Positions 29,751-38,501 of a stretch of DNA of 64,000 bases are shown here, piece by piece. Position numbers and translations under genes: made by a program. The notes under the pieces were generated by a model. The model was not told where the DNA came from. It worked only from the letters and a program-made list of their open reading frames with translations, and did no database searches. Source of the stretch: a virus; the IMG/VR virus record IMGVR_UViG_3300047157_000098, positions 1 to 64,000 of that record; one strand, written 5' to 3'. The stretch's first letter is position 1. Each line of letters starts with the position of its first letter.

Positions 29751-31769
29751 TTATGCTGTTATCTTATGTAGTAACACTTTATAATCTTGAGTAGCTGAAG
29801 GTGCAACTGCGAAATCAACAGTTATATAGTTATTGTTTGGTCTAGTAACGTCAGCATGTACTGTAGCGTAAGTAGCGTTAGAGCCGTTATTTCCCCAATC
29901 TAGTATTTCTACTTTTACGTACTTAGTACCAAAATTATGCGTTAGATCAAATGATGTTTCACTAGCATCTCCAGTTATAGTAAGAATCTTACTGTAAGCA
30001 TCTATTTGAGCGGTTACTTCTGTAGGTGTTGTTGCTGTGTTTAGTTGTGTAACTTGAGCTGCACTCATAACACCACCAACACTTGTTGTTGCTACAGGTA
30101 GAGTCGTGTTATTACCGTCAGATGATGTTACTTCTAAAGTAGTGGACGACGTGTTGTGACCTAAGTTAGTTGTTACATTTGTTTCTTTTAACGTGTTAGC
30201 AGCAACATCTGTAGCAATGTCTATACCATCAACAGTTCCACTAAGAGTTATATTACCTTGAACATTAAAATGTTTGTTTAAGTTTATATATGCACTAGTA
30301 TTACTCCAAGATAATACAGGTGCAGCTGACCAACTACTAAACGTTATACCAGCGCCATCAGTTGCGGCTGAAGTTGTAGCACCTTTTGCTATTTTAATGT
30401 TTTTATCAGCAATATCAACTACAGTTGAATTAACTGTTGTGGTAGTACCTGTTACTGTAAGATCACCAGCTATAGTTGTTACAGAGTCTGTACCGTTACC
30501 AATAGTAACATCTACTCTATTATCAGTCGTGTGACCTTCAATTACTATACCGTCTTGATAACTGTTTGTACCGTGCCCGGTAGATACACCTATTTTAACC
30601 TTACCTATTTCATCGTTGTTTGTTACATCTTTTGCAAAACCTTTAATAGAAGCAAACAAATGCTGTGTGTTAGATGAATCGTCGTGTTTAAATTCAATTT
30701 GTCCTATTTCATCATCATCACCCATCGCTAAAGCACTAACGTCTTTAGTGAATCTTAATGTAGATCCAGCTGTATCGTTGTTAGTATTTTTAAGTACGAC
30801 TAACGGTTTACCAGATACAGCGTCTTCAAAAGTAAATTGTGATGCTAAGAAAGATGAACTTTCTTCCATCTTAATAGAACCAGTAAATTTAATTGTATCA
30901 CCTGAATCAGTACCTATTGTTATTTCTTGATCTGCACTACCGCCAGTTGATTCTAAATTTGCTAATGCTGTAAGTAAATGAGCGTTAGAAACGTTAAGTA
31001 TATCTGTGTTACCAGCTAAAGCATCTGTAGAGCCAGTACCTAAAGCAGGTAGTGTCCATGTCTTTTTGGTTCTAGCAGTAACGTGACCAGTTGTAGATGA
31101 CGTAAGAGAATTTATTACAACTAAATCATCACCAAATTCTAGATTACCGGTTTGATCAGTGTTTGTTCTAGACACATTAGAGTGGTCTAGTGTTATAGTT
31201 TCATTAGTGCCTTGGTTTGTTGTAAAAGCGCCATTTGCACCACCACTTGTGTTTATTTCTAAATCTCCACCACCAGCTATTGTTATTGTAGCGTCGCCAA
31301 CAGTTATACTGTTATTACCAGCATCTGTAATTCTACCTTGTGCATCGACTGTGAAGTTTGGTATTTGTGTGCTTGAACCATACGTTCCAGCGGTTACAGC
31401 TGTATCGTCTAGATCAATTTCTATTTTTGTACCAGAAGCTGTAGTTGAAATACCAGTATCACCTGATATTGTAAAGCTAACAGCACCAGCGTTATCAGTT
31501 ATTGAATTACCATCATCAGCAGTTAAACCAACAGATGATATATCACCAGCACCATCTAAAACAACCCAACCTGTACCTTTCCATATGAGGAAAGTTAACG
31601 TTTGACTGTTCCAATACATTTTACCAATGTTAGCAGCTCCAGTACCTAAATAACTAGCATGAGAGCTATTTGCAAAGTTTGTTTGATCCGCTGTTGTTAT
31701 AACATAAGGTTTCGCGTTCTGTATTTCAAGACCGCCAAGATCGATGTTAGATAGATATTTTAATGCCAT
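29751..31769 (-). CDS. Tail fibre protein
   Basis: A 672-residue protein. The N-terminus (MALKYLSNIDLGGLEIQNAK, then MYWNSQTLTFLIWKGTGWVV) is typical of tail-attached fibre proteins: the virion-binding end plus a WNG/WKG turn. The middle is repeats and the AKGATTSAATDGAG module shared with the giant fibre. The end has HNFGTKYVKVEILD, the H-N-x-G fibre-tip pattern found also in the 232-residue gene. Role: receptor binding. Confidence 0.7.
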   Translation of the reverse strand: MALKYLSNIDLGGLEIQNAKPYVITTADQTNFANSSHASYLGTGAANIGKMYWNSQTLTFLIWKGTGWVVLDGAGDISSVGLTADDGNSITDNAGAVSFTISGDTGISTTASGTKIEIDLDDTAVTAGTYGSSTQIPNFTVDAQGRITDAGNNSITVGDATITIAGGGDLEINTSGGANGAFTTNQGTNETITLDHSNVSRTNTDQTGNLEFGDDLVVINSLTSSTTGHVTARTKKTWTLPALGTGSTDALAGNTDILNVSNAHLLTALANLESTGGSADQEITIGTDSGDTIKFTGSIKMEESSSFLASQFTFEDAVSGKPLVVLKNTNNDTAGSTLRFTKDVSALAMGDDDEIGQIEFKHDDSSNTQHLFASIKGFAKDVTNNDEIGKVKIGVSTGHGTNSYQDGIVIEGHTTDNRVDVTIGNGTDSVTTIAGDLTVTGTTTTVNSTVVDIADKNIKIAKGATTSAATDGAGITFSSWSAAPVLSWSNTSAYINLNKHFNVQGNITLSGTVDGIDIATDVAANTLKETNVTTNLGHNTSSTTLEVTSSDGNNTTLPVATTSVGGVMSAAQVTQLNTATTPTEVTAQIDAYSKILTITGDASETSFDLTHNFGTKYVKVEILDWGNNGSNATYATVHADVTRPNNNYITVDFAVAPSATQDYKVLLHKITA

Positions 31770-31780
31770 GTTTTGTGTGT

Positions 31781-32479
31781 TTAATTAAGATGTGCAATTC
31801 CTGATACTGCTGCAGCAAAGGAAACTACTAATGTGTTATTATTCGTATATGTCACCTCACCTATTACTTGTGCGCCTGTAGCCAAAGTTGTTATTGTTAC
31901 AGATGGTTTTTTTCCTAGGTTATGGTTAATTGTCCAGCTAGAAGCTGAAGCGGTTTGTGTATGCGTAAATTGTTTATCACCTGTATTAGGTATCGCATAT
32001 AATATAATTGAATAAAATTGCTCATCTATCATCGCACCGTTATTCTTTGTCTTAGCTGTTAAAGCTATGTCATAATAATCGTTAGCACTAGAATCTTGAG
32101 TTATTGATGTTACGGTATATATACCAAAGTTATTTATGTTATTGACATCATTTATTATAATGTCACAATCAACAAGCGACTGTAAATACTCTACCGCCGC
32201 GTTAGCACTCCCATTGGGTGTTTTATGTATTTTAATTGATGTTAAGTTTGCAAATGTGGTACCAGAAGAAAAAGTACCTACAAAGCCTCCAGGTTGATTA
32301 CCTACAGCATTAAACCTATATACCAACTGTCCACTAACACCAGCAGCGTTAGTATCTCTTAAGAATTTAGTTACATCTGAAACTTGAAAGTTTGCAGTCT
32401 TACCGTCACTGTTTGATCCTAAAAGCTTGTCATTATTCTGTACAGAGGTATCTCTTGTATAATTACTTATTCTAGCCAT
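31781..32479 (-). CDS. Tail fibre-associated protein
   Basis: A 232-residue protein. It begins MARISNYTRDTSVQNNDKLL and has an early SDGKTANFQVSDVTKFL segment common at the base of phage fibres. It ends in a beta domain with WTINHNLGKKPSVTITTL, the HNLGKxPxV pattern of fibre tips. Four bases separate it from the holin gene. It may be a fibre-adaptor. Confidence 0.65.
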   Translation of the reverse strand: MARISNYTRDTSVQNNDKLLGSNSDGKTANFQVSDVTKFLRDTNAAGVSGQLVYRFNAVGNQPGGFVGTFSSGTTFANLTSIKIHKTPNGSANAAVEYLQSLVDCDIIINDVNNINNFGIYTVTSITQDSSANDYYDIALTAKTKNNGAMIDEQFYSIILYAIPNTGDKQFTHTQTASASSWTINHNLGKKPSVTITTLATGAQVIGEVTYTNNNTLVVSFAAAVSGIAHLN

Positions 32480-32482
32480 TAT

Positions 32483-32941
32483 TTACTTGTTGCTTATAGA
32501 TTTAAATTTTTCAGCTCCTCGAGAACCAAAGTAAGCTACATAGACTGTAACTAATAGTGTTTGTAGTAGTGAAACCCAACCTTCAGCTACGTGAAACTCT
32601 ATTTCAAAACTATCTAATAATATAAGTATCACCATAGATACTGTTAGAAATATCAATGACATCGGACGTGTGTTTTTTGAAAGCCATGAATCCGACTTCA
32701 TATCACTATCCCAACGTTTAGATACCTCCTGTAGTTCCACCATATCTTGTTCTAGCAGTTTCAATGCTTTTTCCTTGTCTTCAGGTGGTAATACAGCTGG
32801 ATCTTCTTTTTGTATTAAATTCTTTACTATACCTAAAAAACCAGCATTAGGTAAAATATCTCCAGCCACACCCAATATGCTAGGTGCAGCTTTTGATAAA
32901 AATTTCCCAACTTTTGTTTCAGAGAATTTCTTCTTAGGCAT
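32483..32941 (-). CDS. Holin-like membrane protein
   Basis: A 152-residue protein with an N-terminal soluble helix region (KALKLLEQDMVELQEVSKRW) and two or three hydrophobic segments near residues 90-145 (SLIFLTVSMVILILLDSF and VSLLQTLLVTVYVAYFG). The layout NTRPxxLIFLT..VYVAYFG matches the GTA-type three-membrane-segment holin family. It should form inner-membrane lesions for release. It shares one base with the next gene. Confidence 0.65.
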   Translation of the reverse strand: MPKKKFSETKVGKFLSKAAPSILGVAGDILPNAGFLGIVKNLIQKEDPAVLPPEDKEKALKLLEQDMVELQEVSKRWDSDMKSDSWLSKNTRPMSLIFLTVSMVILILLDSFEIEFHVAEGWVSLLQTLLVTVYVAYFGSRGAEKFKSISNK

Positions 32942-33702
32942 TAGTACTTCTTTTTCTTAGCAGGAGCTTCGGTTTTAACTTCTTCTCCTTTTCTTGCTGC
33001 TCTTATTTTAGACCTAGCATCTTTTCTAGCCGCTTTATTAGCTGATCTGTTTTCTTTTCTAGCAGCTCTCTTTTCTACTCTATCGGCTTTTCTTTCAGCT
33101 CTTTTAGCTTTACGCTCTTTAATTTTTTCAACCTTAGCATCTCCTTTTGCTGTGATTTTTTCAGCTTTAGTTTGCTTTGGTTTAGCCTCTGTTAACGACT
33201 TAGTTTCTGTTGTCTTAGTCTCCGTTGGCTTAGTTTCTGTTTTCTTAGAGGCAACATCTTTAGCTAACTGATCTTTAGTCTTACCAGCTTTTTTAGAATC
33301 AGCTGTAGGATTAGTTGTGCCATATTTTTTAGTATTATAAGACTTAGCAGCTTTTTCAAACTCCTCGTAAGTTTTATACTTCTTTTTATCAGCATCAGCA
33401 TAAGCATCTTTGTAAGATACGGCTTTTCCTGATTTACGGGTTTCAGCATTTTTCTCTGATTGAGTTTTTCCTTTTGGTGCATTTAGAGAAAACTCTTTGT
33501 TCTTTTTATCGTCTGAAGCTTGTTGCTCAGCTGTTAAAGGTCTGTCTCTACCATCTTCACCTATGTCTTTAGCTGGAGAAGTCATTTTTGTAGGTGCAGG
33601 TTTTTTACTATTTACACCTAGGTTAGGTATAATTGGGCCTTCTGATCCACCGTGGAATATGCCTTTAGCAATTTCCGAAATTGGTCTTTTAAATCGTTTC
33701 AT
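32941..33702 (-). CDS. Highly basic Lys/Ala-rich protein
   Basis: A 253-residue, low-complexity protein. Residues 140-250 are a long Lys/Arg/Ala/Glu helix (ERKAKRAERKADRVEK, then RSANKAARKDARSKIRA) with no hydrophobic core, ending AKKKKY. The front half is disordered Lys/Asp/Thr/Pro. It could bind nucleic acid or coat DNA in the virion like a histone-type protein, but may equally be a single-helix spacer. I recognise no family. Confidence 0.45.
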   Translation of the reverse strand: MKRFKRPISEIAKGIFHGGSEGPIIPNLGVNSKKPAPTKMTSPAKDIGEDGRDRPLTAEQQASDDKKNKEFSLNAPKGKTQSEKNAETRKSGKAVSYKDAYADADKKKYKTYEEFEKAAKSYNTKKYGTTNPTADSKKAGKTKDQLAKDVASKKTETKPTETKTTETKSLTEAKPKQTKAEKITAKGDAKVEKIKERKAKRAERKADRVEKRAARKENRSANKAARKDARSKIRAARKGEEVKTEAPAKKKKY

Positions 33703-33723
33703 TGTTTTATTAATTAAGTTGGG

Positions 33724-34782
33724 TTATTTTTTATATTTAAAATTTTTAAGCGCAGGGCTTTTCTTTTTTAAGCCAAATTTTACAGGCGCTTTTTTCTTAT
33801 CATTACCTGTTACTTCAGCAGTACTTGTTACGCTAGAGTCTTTATAAGTAATATCATCTTTTTTACCATGTTTAGTTTCGTCATACTGTTCTTTCTGAGT
33901 ACTTGTCTCAGTTTTACCAGCTGTATCTCTACCTCTTCTAGTACCTATACCTTGATTAAATTCTTGAGTAGCATCTATTGTTCCATCTGATTTTCTATCT
34001 TCAGATTTACCCATTCTAAAATCAGCATATTCAGTCGCGGTAGCAAAAGGTTTACCTGTAGTAGGATTTATCGTGTTTTTGCCTTTTTTATCGAATTTTT
34101 TACTATACTTATTAAATTGTCTTAAATCTTGATTAGCATCTCTTTTTTGAACACCTTCAGCCCATTTAGCGTTTACAGAAGCAGCCCAACCCATATTGTA
34201 GTTAGACTTAGTTCCTGGGGTTGTAGTTTCTACTTTTTCTTCGTTTTCTTTAACGTCGTATTTTTTATCTACAGTACTAGCTGTTCTATGGCCATCAGCT
34301 TCTTCTCTATCATATCTTGCTTGTTTTTGATCAGCAGTTTCGTTTTCTAAATACTTTACCCAGTCCTCGTTAGACATTTGGTTCTCATAACTAGTACCAG
34401 TTCTACCACCAGCAGTAGTAGTTGTAGTTTCTGTTACATCACCAAACTTATCACCAACAAAACCTTTACCCATAGATTTTTTAATCTCATCTTTAACACT
34501 TTTAGCAGGAGACGCGTATTTTCCAGCAGCAGCAGTAGCACCAGTAGCACCAGCACCATCTACTATGTTTTCGTTGTTCTCATCAGTTTTTACAACCTCA
34601 TCTACAGAAGTGTCGTCTTTTTTCTCTTCATTAGTTGCAACAGGTTCTGACTTAACGGGTTTTTTACCACCTTTAGTACTCAAGTCTTGGTAAGTTGGAG
34701 CAGCATCAGCAGCGCCAGATATTAAAGCAGCATTTGCTTTAAACGCTGAAGATTTTTTTATTTTTTCATAAATTGTTCCCAT
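33724..34782 (-). CDS. Disordered virion-type protein
   Basis: A 352-residue protein of low complexity, rich in Lys, Asp, Thr, Glu and Gly, with a possible short ordered part (GWAASVNAKWAEGVQKRDAN). It ends in a basic tail PALKNFKYKK. The start MGTIYEKIKKSSAFKANAAL resembles small structural proteins of marine phages. Four bases separate it from the HExxH gene upstream. Function is unknown; it may be carried in the virion. Confidence 0.5.
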   Translation of the reverse strand: MGTIYEKIKKSSAFKANAALISGAADAAPTYQDLSTKGGKKPVKSEPVATNEEKKDDTSVDEVVKTDENNENIVDGAGATGATAAAGKYASPAKSVKDEIKKSMGKGFVGDKFGDVTETTTTTAGGRTGTSYENQMSNEDWVKYLENETADQKQARYDREEADGHRTASTVDKKYDVKENEEKVETTTPGTKSNYNMGWAASVNAKWAEGVQKRDANQDLRQFNKYSKKFDKKGKNTINPTTGKPFATATEYADFRMGKSEDRKSDGTIDATQEFNQGIGTRRGRDTAGKTETSTQKEQYDETKHGKKDDITYKDSSVTSTAEVTGNDKKKAPVKFGLKKKSPALKNFKYKK

Positions 34783-34787
34783 ATTAT

Positions 34788-35117
34788 TTATACTTTTACT
34801 TTGTTATAAGCTTCTTTTTCCCAAGGTAGGTTTTTCGCTCCCTCTTTCATATTAGCTCTTGAATATTTTTTACCCTTCCAATAAACGTAGTCATCATCAT
34901 AGTCAAGATCACCTCTTTCCATTTGGTCTAAGTGAACTTTTTCATGATCTATAATCTTACTAGCTCTTGTTGAGTTTAACTTTACTGATCTATCTACATA
35001 TATACTACCGTCTTTATTAGCCTCAGCTAACACACCATCTTCTAGATCTTTTTTAACAATAGGAGCATGTTCATGATCTTGGCTACCAAAATCAACACCT
35101 TTCATCTTAAAACCCAT
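34788..35117 (-). CDS. Small zincin-like metallopeptidase
   Basis: A 109-residue protein with IIDHEKVHLDQMERGDLD. HExxH is the zinc-binding and catalytic motif of gluzincin or metzincin-type peptidases, here with a further Asp-rich downstream part (DYDDDYVYW) and a Glu in PWEKEAYNK that could be the third ligand. Similar short HExxH proteins occur in marine phages near the small-protein cluster. Substrate is unknown. It starts two bases from the stop of the next gene. Confidence 0.55.
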   Translation of the reverse strand: MGFKMKGVDFGSQDHEHAPIVKKDLEDGVLAEANKDGSIYVDRSVKLNSTRASKIIDHEKVHLDQMERGDLDYDDDYVYWKGKKYSRANMKEGAKNLPWEKEAYNKVKV

Positions 35118-35291
35118 TTACTTTTTTTCCATTACCTTACTTGCTATTGCTGGAGCAATTGCAGCAACTAATGGAGCTATTTTAGCTGGTGAATCTCCAC
35201 AATCACATTTTTTTGGCATACCACACCCACAGTCTGACATTTTACTTTGTCCAACACCTAGGTTTTGCGGTCCTATTCCTTTTGGTCCCAT
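35118..35291 (-). CDS. Small Cys-rich protein (57 aa)
   Basis: Translation from the ATG at 35291 gives 57 residues with SDCGCGMPKKCDCGDS, four to five Cys in a short window, then a hydrophobic Ala/Ile stretch (APLVAAIAPAIASKV). The Cys cluster could bind a metal. The DCGCG core recurs in the 54-residue protein at 7666-7830. The gene fits without gap between its neighbours. Confidence 0.6.
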   Translation of the reverse strand: MGPKGIGPQNLGVGQSKMSDCGCGMPKKCDCGDSPAKIAPLVAAIAPAIASKVMEKK

Positions 35292-35292
35292 A

Positions 35293-35733
35293 TTATCTTT
35301 CTTTGTCTTTTATCATATCATCAATAGCCTTATTATAGACTTTATCTGTATATGATTTGTTATTAAAAAATTTATTTCTTTCTGATGTAGGAAGGTCTTC
35401 TTCGCCTAATAATATGCGATATATCCTACTTATTAATTGGGAGCATTTAAATGATGTCTTAAAAATGCTGTATTTGATTGTAGTGCGGTTACGATGTCTC
35501 CAAACTTCTATCCATTCCTGCTTGCGTAATCGTTCCCATCGGTTCTTATCCCATGAATATGTATAAGCGCCGTCTATAAAGTCATTACGTGTAAATCGCG
35601 ATTTGCAATCTAAATAGACTAAAAGTTCTAAATCAGCGTCAGTTAGCCCATAAGTTTTACAGGCCCATTTTCTAACAAGCCTGTAATACTTAAATAATTG
35701 TATATCTCTTATATCTGATGCAGTTAGCTTCAT
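35293..35733 (-). CDS. Winged-helix (MarR-like) protein
   Basis: A 146-residue protein with helices and a wing: LTASDIRDIQLFKYYRLVRK, then YGLTDADLELLVYLDCKSRF as the dimer and pre-HTH region, then DKNRWERLRKQEWIEVWRHR. Residues 27-95 resemble a MarR-type winged helix (LTDADLELL followed by a second helix pair). Such proteins in late gene clusters may regulate late transcription. It overlaps the co-chaperonin gene by 4 bases. Promoter target is not known. Confidence 0.5.
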   Translation of the reverse strand: MKLTASDIRDIQLFKYYRLVRKWACKTYGLTDADLELLVYLDCKSRFTRNDFIDGAYTYSWDKNRWERLRKQEWIEVWRHRNRTTIKYSIFKTSFKCSQLISRIYRILLGEEDLPTSERNKFFNNKSYTDKVYNKAIDDMIKDKER

Positions 35734-35987
35734 TCTACTAATACAACATCTCTTATTGTGATAACGTGATATAACTTATCTTTCCAAGTCATACCGTTTC
35801 CAGCATGAGAATCGTGATGTACTATATCACCGACTTTAACGCCTTCAACTAAATTACCTACACTTATAACTTCAGCCTTTAAATACCTATTGTCAACATC
35901 TAGTTCTTCTGTTAATTCCAAACCACCTATTGTTTTAGGTTCTTCTTTTATTTTTTCTACGATTATATAATAATTAACTGCTTGCAT
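35730..35987 (-). CDS. groES: GroES-like co-chaperonin
   Basis: An 85-residue Cpn10-fold protein. It opens MQAVNYYIIVEKIKEEPKTI. GGLEL at residues 21-25 stands where GroES has its mobile loop GGIVL, and VGNLVEGVKVGDIVHHD matches the Cpn10 pattern VG..KVGD.V. It lies directly upstream of groEL in the same direction, overlapping it by 14 bases, so both are co-translated. The pair should fold phage proteins, perhaps capsid or fibre. The protein is shorter than host GroES (about 95 residues). Confidence 0.8.
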   Translation of the reverse strand: MQAVNYYIIVEKIKEEPKTIGGLELTEELDVDNRYLKAEVISVGNLVEGVKVGDIVHHDSHAGNGMTWKDKLYHVITIRDVVLVE

Positions 35988-37545
35988 TGTCTATTCTTGT
36001 ATTAGAGATTACACAATCCGCAGAAATTATAGTAGAAACAACACTAACTGCGTTCTTCAGTGCTGTTTTAGTTACTAACACTGGGTCTATAACTCCAGCT
36101 TCAATCATGTCAACGTACTTTCCAGTAGTTACATCTATACCAAACCCTTTAGCTGCACCCGTTTTTTGAGTATCTTCAATACCGGCATTATCGAGTATCG
36201 TATTAAAAGGTGCTAATATAGCTTCTAGCAATATTTTTTCGCCAGTATTTACAGCGTCGATGTTTATTGAAGCATCAAATAGAGCAACTCCACCACCGGG
36301 AACAATTCCTTCTTGCAAAGCTGCTTTTGTAGCGTAAATAGCGTCTTCTACTCGGTCTTTTTTCTCTTTTAACTCAACTTTCGAGTCAGCACCGACCTTT
36401 ATAACACCAACAGATCCAGACAACATGGTCAACCTGTCCTTAAGTTTGCCTTTAATATAGTCGTTTTTCTCTTTTTTTATCTTTTTTCTGATATCCTTGA
36501 TTCTTTCAGTTAATTCATCACCAATTACACCAGTTGTTAGGACTGTAGTTCTGTTATCTGTTACAGATTTCACCACTTCACCCAAACAATCTGGCTGGAT
36601 TAGATCTAAATCGTCTCCAAGCTCTTCATTTATGACTGTAGCACCTGTTAGTATTGCTAAATCTTCCATAGTATCACCCTTTGTAGGTCCGAAACCAGGT
36701 GGATCTATGATGTTAACCTTAATATTACCCTTAATTTTGTTCATTAAGAGCGCTGATTTTACTTGTTGGTCAACATTTGCGACAATTAGCAGTGATCTCT
36801 TGTTTTTTATAACATATTCTAGTATGCTCTGTATTCTCCTAATGTTAGGAATTTCAGAAGCTACTTGTAATACTACTGGGTTTTCTAATACTGCTGTTTG
36901 TCTTTCTTTATCTGTCACCCAGTGTGGTGAGGTTAAGTGGCTTTTTAGCTGAACACCGTCAACTATTTCAACAAATGTGTCATTTGTGTCACTTTCCTCC
37001 ATTAATACCGTACCGTCCTTACCTACTTTTTCGTATGCTTCTGCGATAATCGCTCCAAGTTCTGCATCATTGTTGCAACTAATGGTTGATACGTTTTTGA
37101 GCTGAGATCCTGATACTGGCGTGGCGTGTTCAGAAAGGTATTTGTTAACCTTCTCAAGACCGGTGGAAATACCGTTCTTAATATCTCTTGTAGATATGTG
37201 TACTTCATTGTTATATACTGTTTGTAAAAGTGATTGAGCAAGAACGATAGCTGTAGTAGTACCGTCACCTGCTTCTCTCACTGTATTTTTCGATGCCTCT
37301 TTAATAAGGGTAGCACCTATGTTTTCAACCGGATCGTATAAGACTACAGAATCTGCGACTGTTACACCATCTTTTGTGATTACCGGTTTACCTGTTGCGT
37401 CTTCGTATATTACACACTTTCCAGACGCTCCTAATGTTGATTTAACAGCAGAGGCCAGTTTATTGACCCCTGTTGTTATTTTCTCTTTTGCCTCGTCGCC
37501 AAAGTTTAAGTCCTTGACAATCTGGCTTGGTAGATTGTATTCCAT
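35974..37545 (-). CDS. groEL: GroEL-type chaperonin
   Basis: A 523-residue Cpn60. The ATP-binding GDGTTTA signature sits at residues 93-99, KDGVTVA at 58-64, and the GIVPGGGVAL signature near residue 400. It lacks the usual C-terminal GGM tail. Chaperonins are rare in phages and usually linked to morphogenesis of large virions. The co-chaperonin gene follows it. The leader is A/T-only with repeated TTAGATT units. The apical domain sequence seems divergent from host GroEL, so substrate preference may differ. Confidence 0.9.
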   Translation of the reverse strand: MEYNLPSQIVKDLNFGDEAKEKITTGVNKLASAVKSTLGASGKCVIYEDATGKPVITKDGVTVADSVVLYDPVENIGATLIKEASKNTVREAGDGTTTAIVLAQSLLQTVYNNEVHISTRDIKNGISTGLEKVNKYLSEHATPVSGSQLKNVSTISCNNDAELGAIIAEAYEKVGKDGTVLMEESDTNDTFVEIVDGVQLKSHLTSPHWVTDKERQTAVLENPVVLQVASEIPNIRRIQSILEYVIKNKRSLLIVANVDQQVKSALLMNKIKGNIKVNIIDPPGFGPTKGDTMEDLAILTGATVINEELGDDLDLIQPDCLGEVVKSVTDNRTTVLTTGVIGDELTERIKDIRKKIKKEKNDYIKGKLKDRLTMLSGSVGVIKVGADSKVELKEKKDRVEDAIYATKAALQEGIVPGGGVALFDASINIDAVNTGEKILLEAILAPFNTILDNAGIEDTQKTGAAKGFGIDVTTGKYVDMIEAGVIDPVLVTKTALKNAVSVVSTIISADCVISNTRIDNASS

Positions 37546-37575
37546 TTGATTTAATTAAATTAGATTAGATTGATT

Positions 37576-37896
37576 TTACTTGAATGTCTTAACTACTTTT
37601 GGCCCTTTTAAGAAGTCTACTTTCTTAGCATAGTGATCGATGCTTCCATCAATTGCAGCTTCTGCTCCGTCCATAGTTTCTCTTCTTGTAACGTCATGCC
37701 ATTTTTCACAGCATGTATCTTCTTCAGGATCACATGGACAATCGATGTCTTTGTATTCCGTTTGGAAGAAACCGTTAGGTAGTTGTACAATCCTCCAGTT
37801 CTTTTTTTCTGAGAGGTGTTTCCAAAGTTTTATCTGGTCTTCGGAGATTTGTGGTTGACTATTCCACGTATTAGTCTTGTAATAAAAATACGTCAT
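37576..37896 (-). CDS. Small Cys-containing hypothetical protein
   Basis: A 106-residue protein with an aromatic N-terminus (MTYFYYKTNTWNSQPQIS), a DCPCDPEEDTCCEKWHDV cluster of five Cys with His that could bind metal, and a basic C-terminus. Family not recognised. It is 30 bases upstream of groEL in the same transcript. Confidence 0.5.
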   Translation of the reverse strand: MTYFYYKTNTWNSQPQISEDQIKLWKHLSEKKNWRIVQLPNGFFQTEYKDIDCPCDPEEDTCCEKWHDVTRRETMDGAEAAIDGSIDHYAKKVDFLKGPKVVKTFK

Positions 37897-37917
37897 TATT
37901 AAGGTATTTAGGTTAAT

Positions 37918-37944
37918 TGAGACACTTTGGTTTAGCGGGTCTCA
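37918..37944. other. Short inverted repeat
   Basis: TGAGAC (37918-37923) is matched by GTCTCA (37939-37944), a 6-bp stem with a 15-base loop. It lies between the 78-residue and 106-residue genes, 22 bases from the ATG of the latter. No T-tract follows on either strand. It could be an operator or attenuator; the loop is too long for a strong terminator. Confidence 0.3.
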
Positions 37945-37963
37945 GTTGCGCTCTATGCTGTGG

Positions 37964-38200
37964 TTAGGATTTTACTTCTCCTCTAGTATGTGTAGCTCTG
38001 TTATAAGCTATCGATGTTCTTCTTGTTGTTCCGTCCGCAAGATGATGAATATCACTGTCTGAACGTTGGCCTATACGCTGGTTTTCTGCACGTTTCTTTT
38101 TTCTAGCTGGACTGTTTGCCGCAGCCAAATCTCTAGCACGCTTTGCAGCTAATGCTTCTCTTGATAATCCTTGTGAATTCCCTGCTCGTTTTGTTGCCAT
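37964..38200 (-). CDS. Small basic protein with a DIHH motif
   Basis: A 78-residue, Arg/Lys/Ala-rich protein with SDIHHLADGTTRRTSIAYNR at its C-terminal side. The pattern D-I-H-H..DG..R.S..NR resembles the core of HNH-type nucleases, but the rest of the finger is missing, so activity is doubtful. It is the first minus-strand gene beside the divergent control region and may be the first late gene. Confidence 0.45.
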   Translation of the reverse strand: MATKRAGNSQGLSREALAAKRARDLAAANSPARKKKRAENQRIGQRSDSDIHHLADGTTRRTSIAYNRATHTRGEVKS

Positions 38201-38242
38201 AGTAGTATTATTACACGCTCTGTTTTAAATTTAATAAAAGTA

Positions 38243-38286
38243 TGACACTTGCCTATTACTAGATACTCTTATATAGGCTAATGTCA
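38243..38286. repeat. Bulged inverted repeat, 13 bp
   Basis: TGACA, then TT, then GCCTAT on the left pair with ATAGGC, AA and TGTCA on the right, with one unpaired base on each side of the stem and a 16-base loop. A run of nine A follows immediately on the plus strand. The position in the divergent control region suits an operator or origin structure; it is not a terminator for either direction, because the T-run would lie upstream of the hairpin on the minus strand. Confidence 0.4.
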
Positions 38287-38415
38287 CATAAAAAAAAAGT
38301 TGTTAGATAATTAGAGGTACTGCATTTCCCCCCTCCCCCACCCGTATTCACTCCGTAGAAAAACGCAATTATTTTAGCCAGCCCCCACTCATCTTTATCA
38401 TTTACATATGACAGT

Positions 38416-38436
38416 TTGACATGACACATTGACATG
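38416..38436 (+). repeat. Two TTGACATG direct repeats
   Basis: TTGACATG at 38416-38423 and again at 38429-38436, 13 bases apart. TTGACA is the sigma-70 -35 consensus; TATATATAAT lies about 35 bases after the second copy, too far for a standard pair, so a factor-binding repeat is equally likely. Confidence 0.4.
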
Positions 38437-38479
38437 TTCGCATCACTACTATTTTCTTATTTCTATTTTATATATATAA

Positions 38480-38501
38480 TTTCACATATTACTTTCACAT
38501 A
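38480..38501 (+). repeat. Two TTTCACATA direct repeats
   Basis: TTTCACATA at 38480-38488 and 38493-38501, again 13 bases apart, the same spacing as the TTGACATG pair. The second copy ends one base into the first copy of the early motif, so a factor bound here would sit against it. Confidence 0.4.

Noticed and set aside
38324-38342. C-rich tract as G-quadruplex signal
   Set aside because: Runs of C are uneven (six then five) and lack four spaced blocks, so quadruplex formation on the other strand is not supported.
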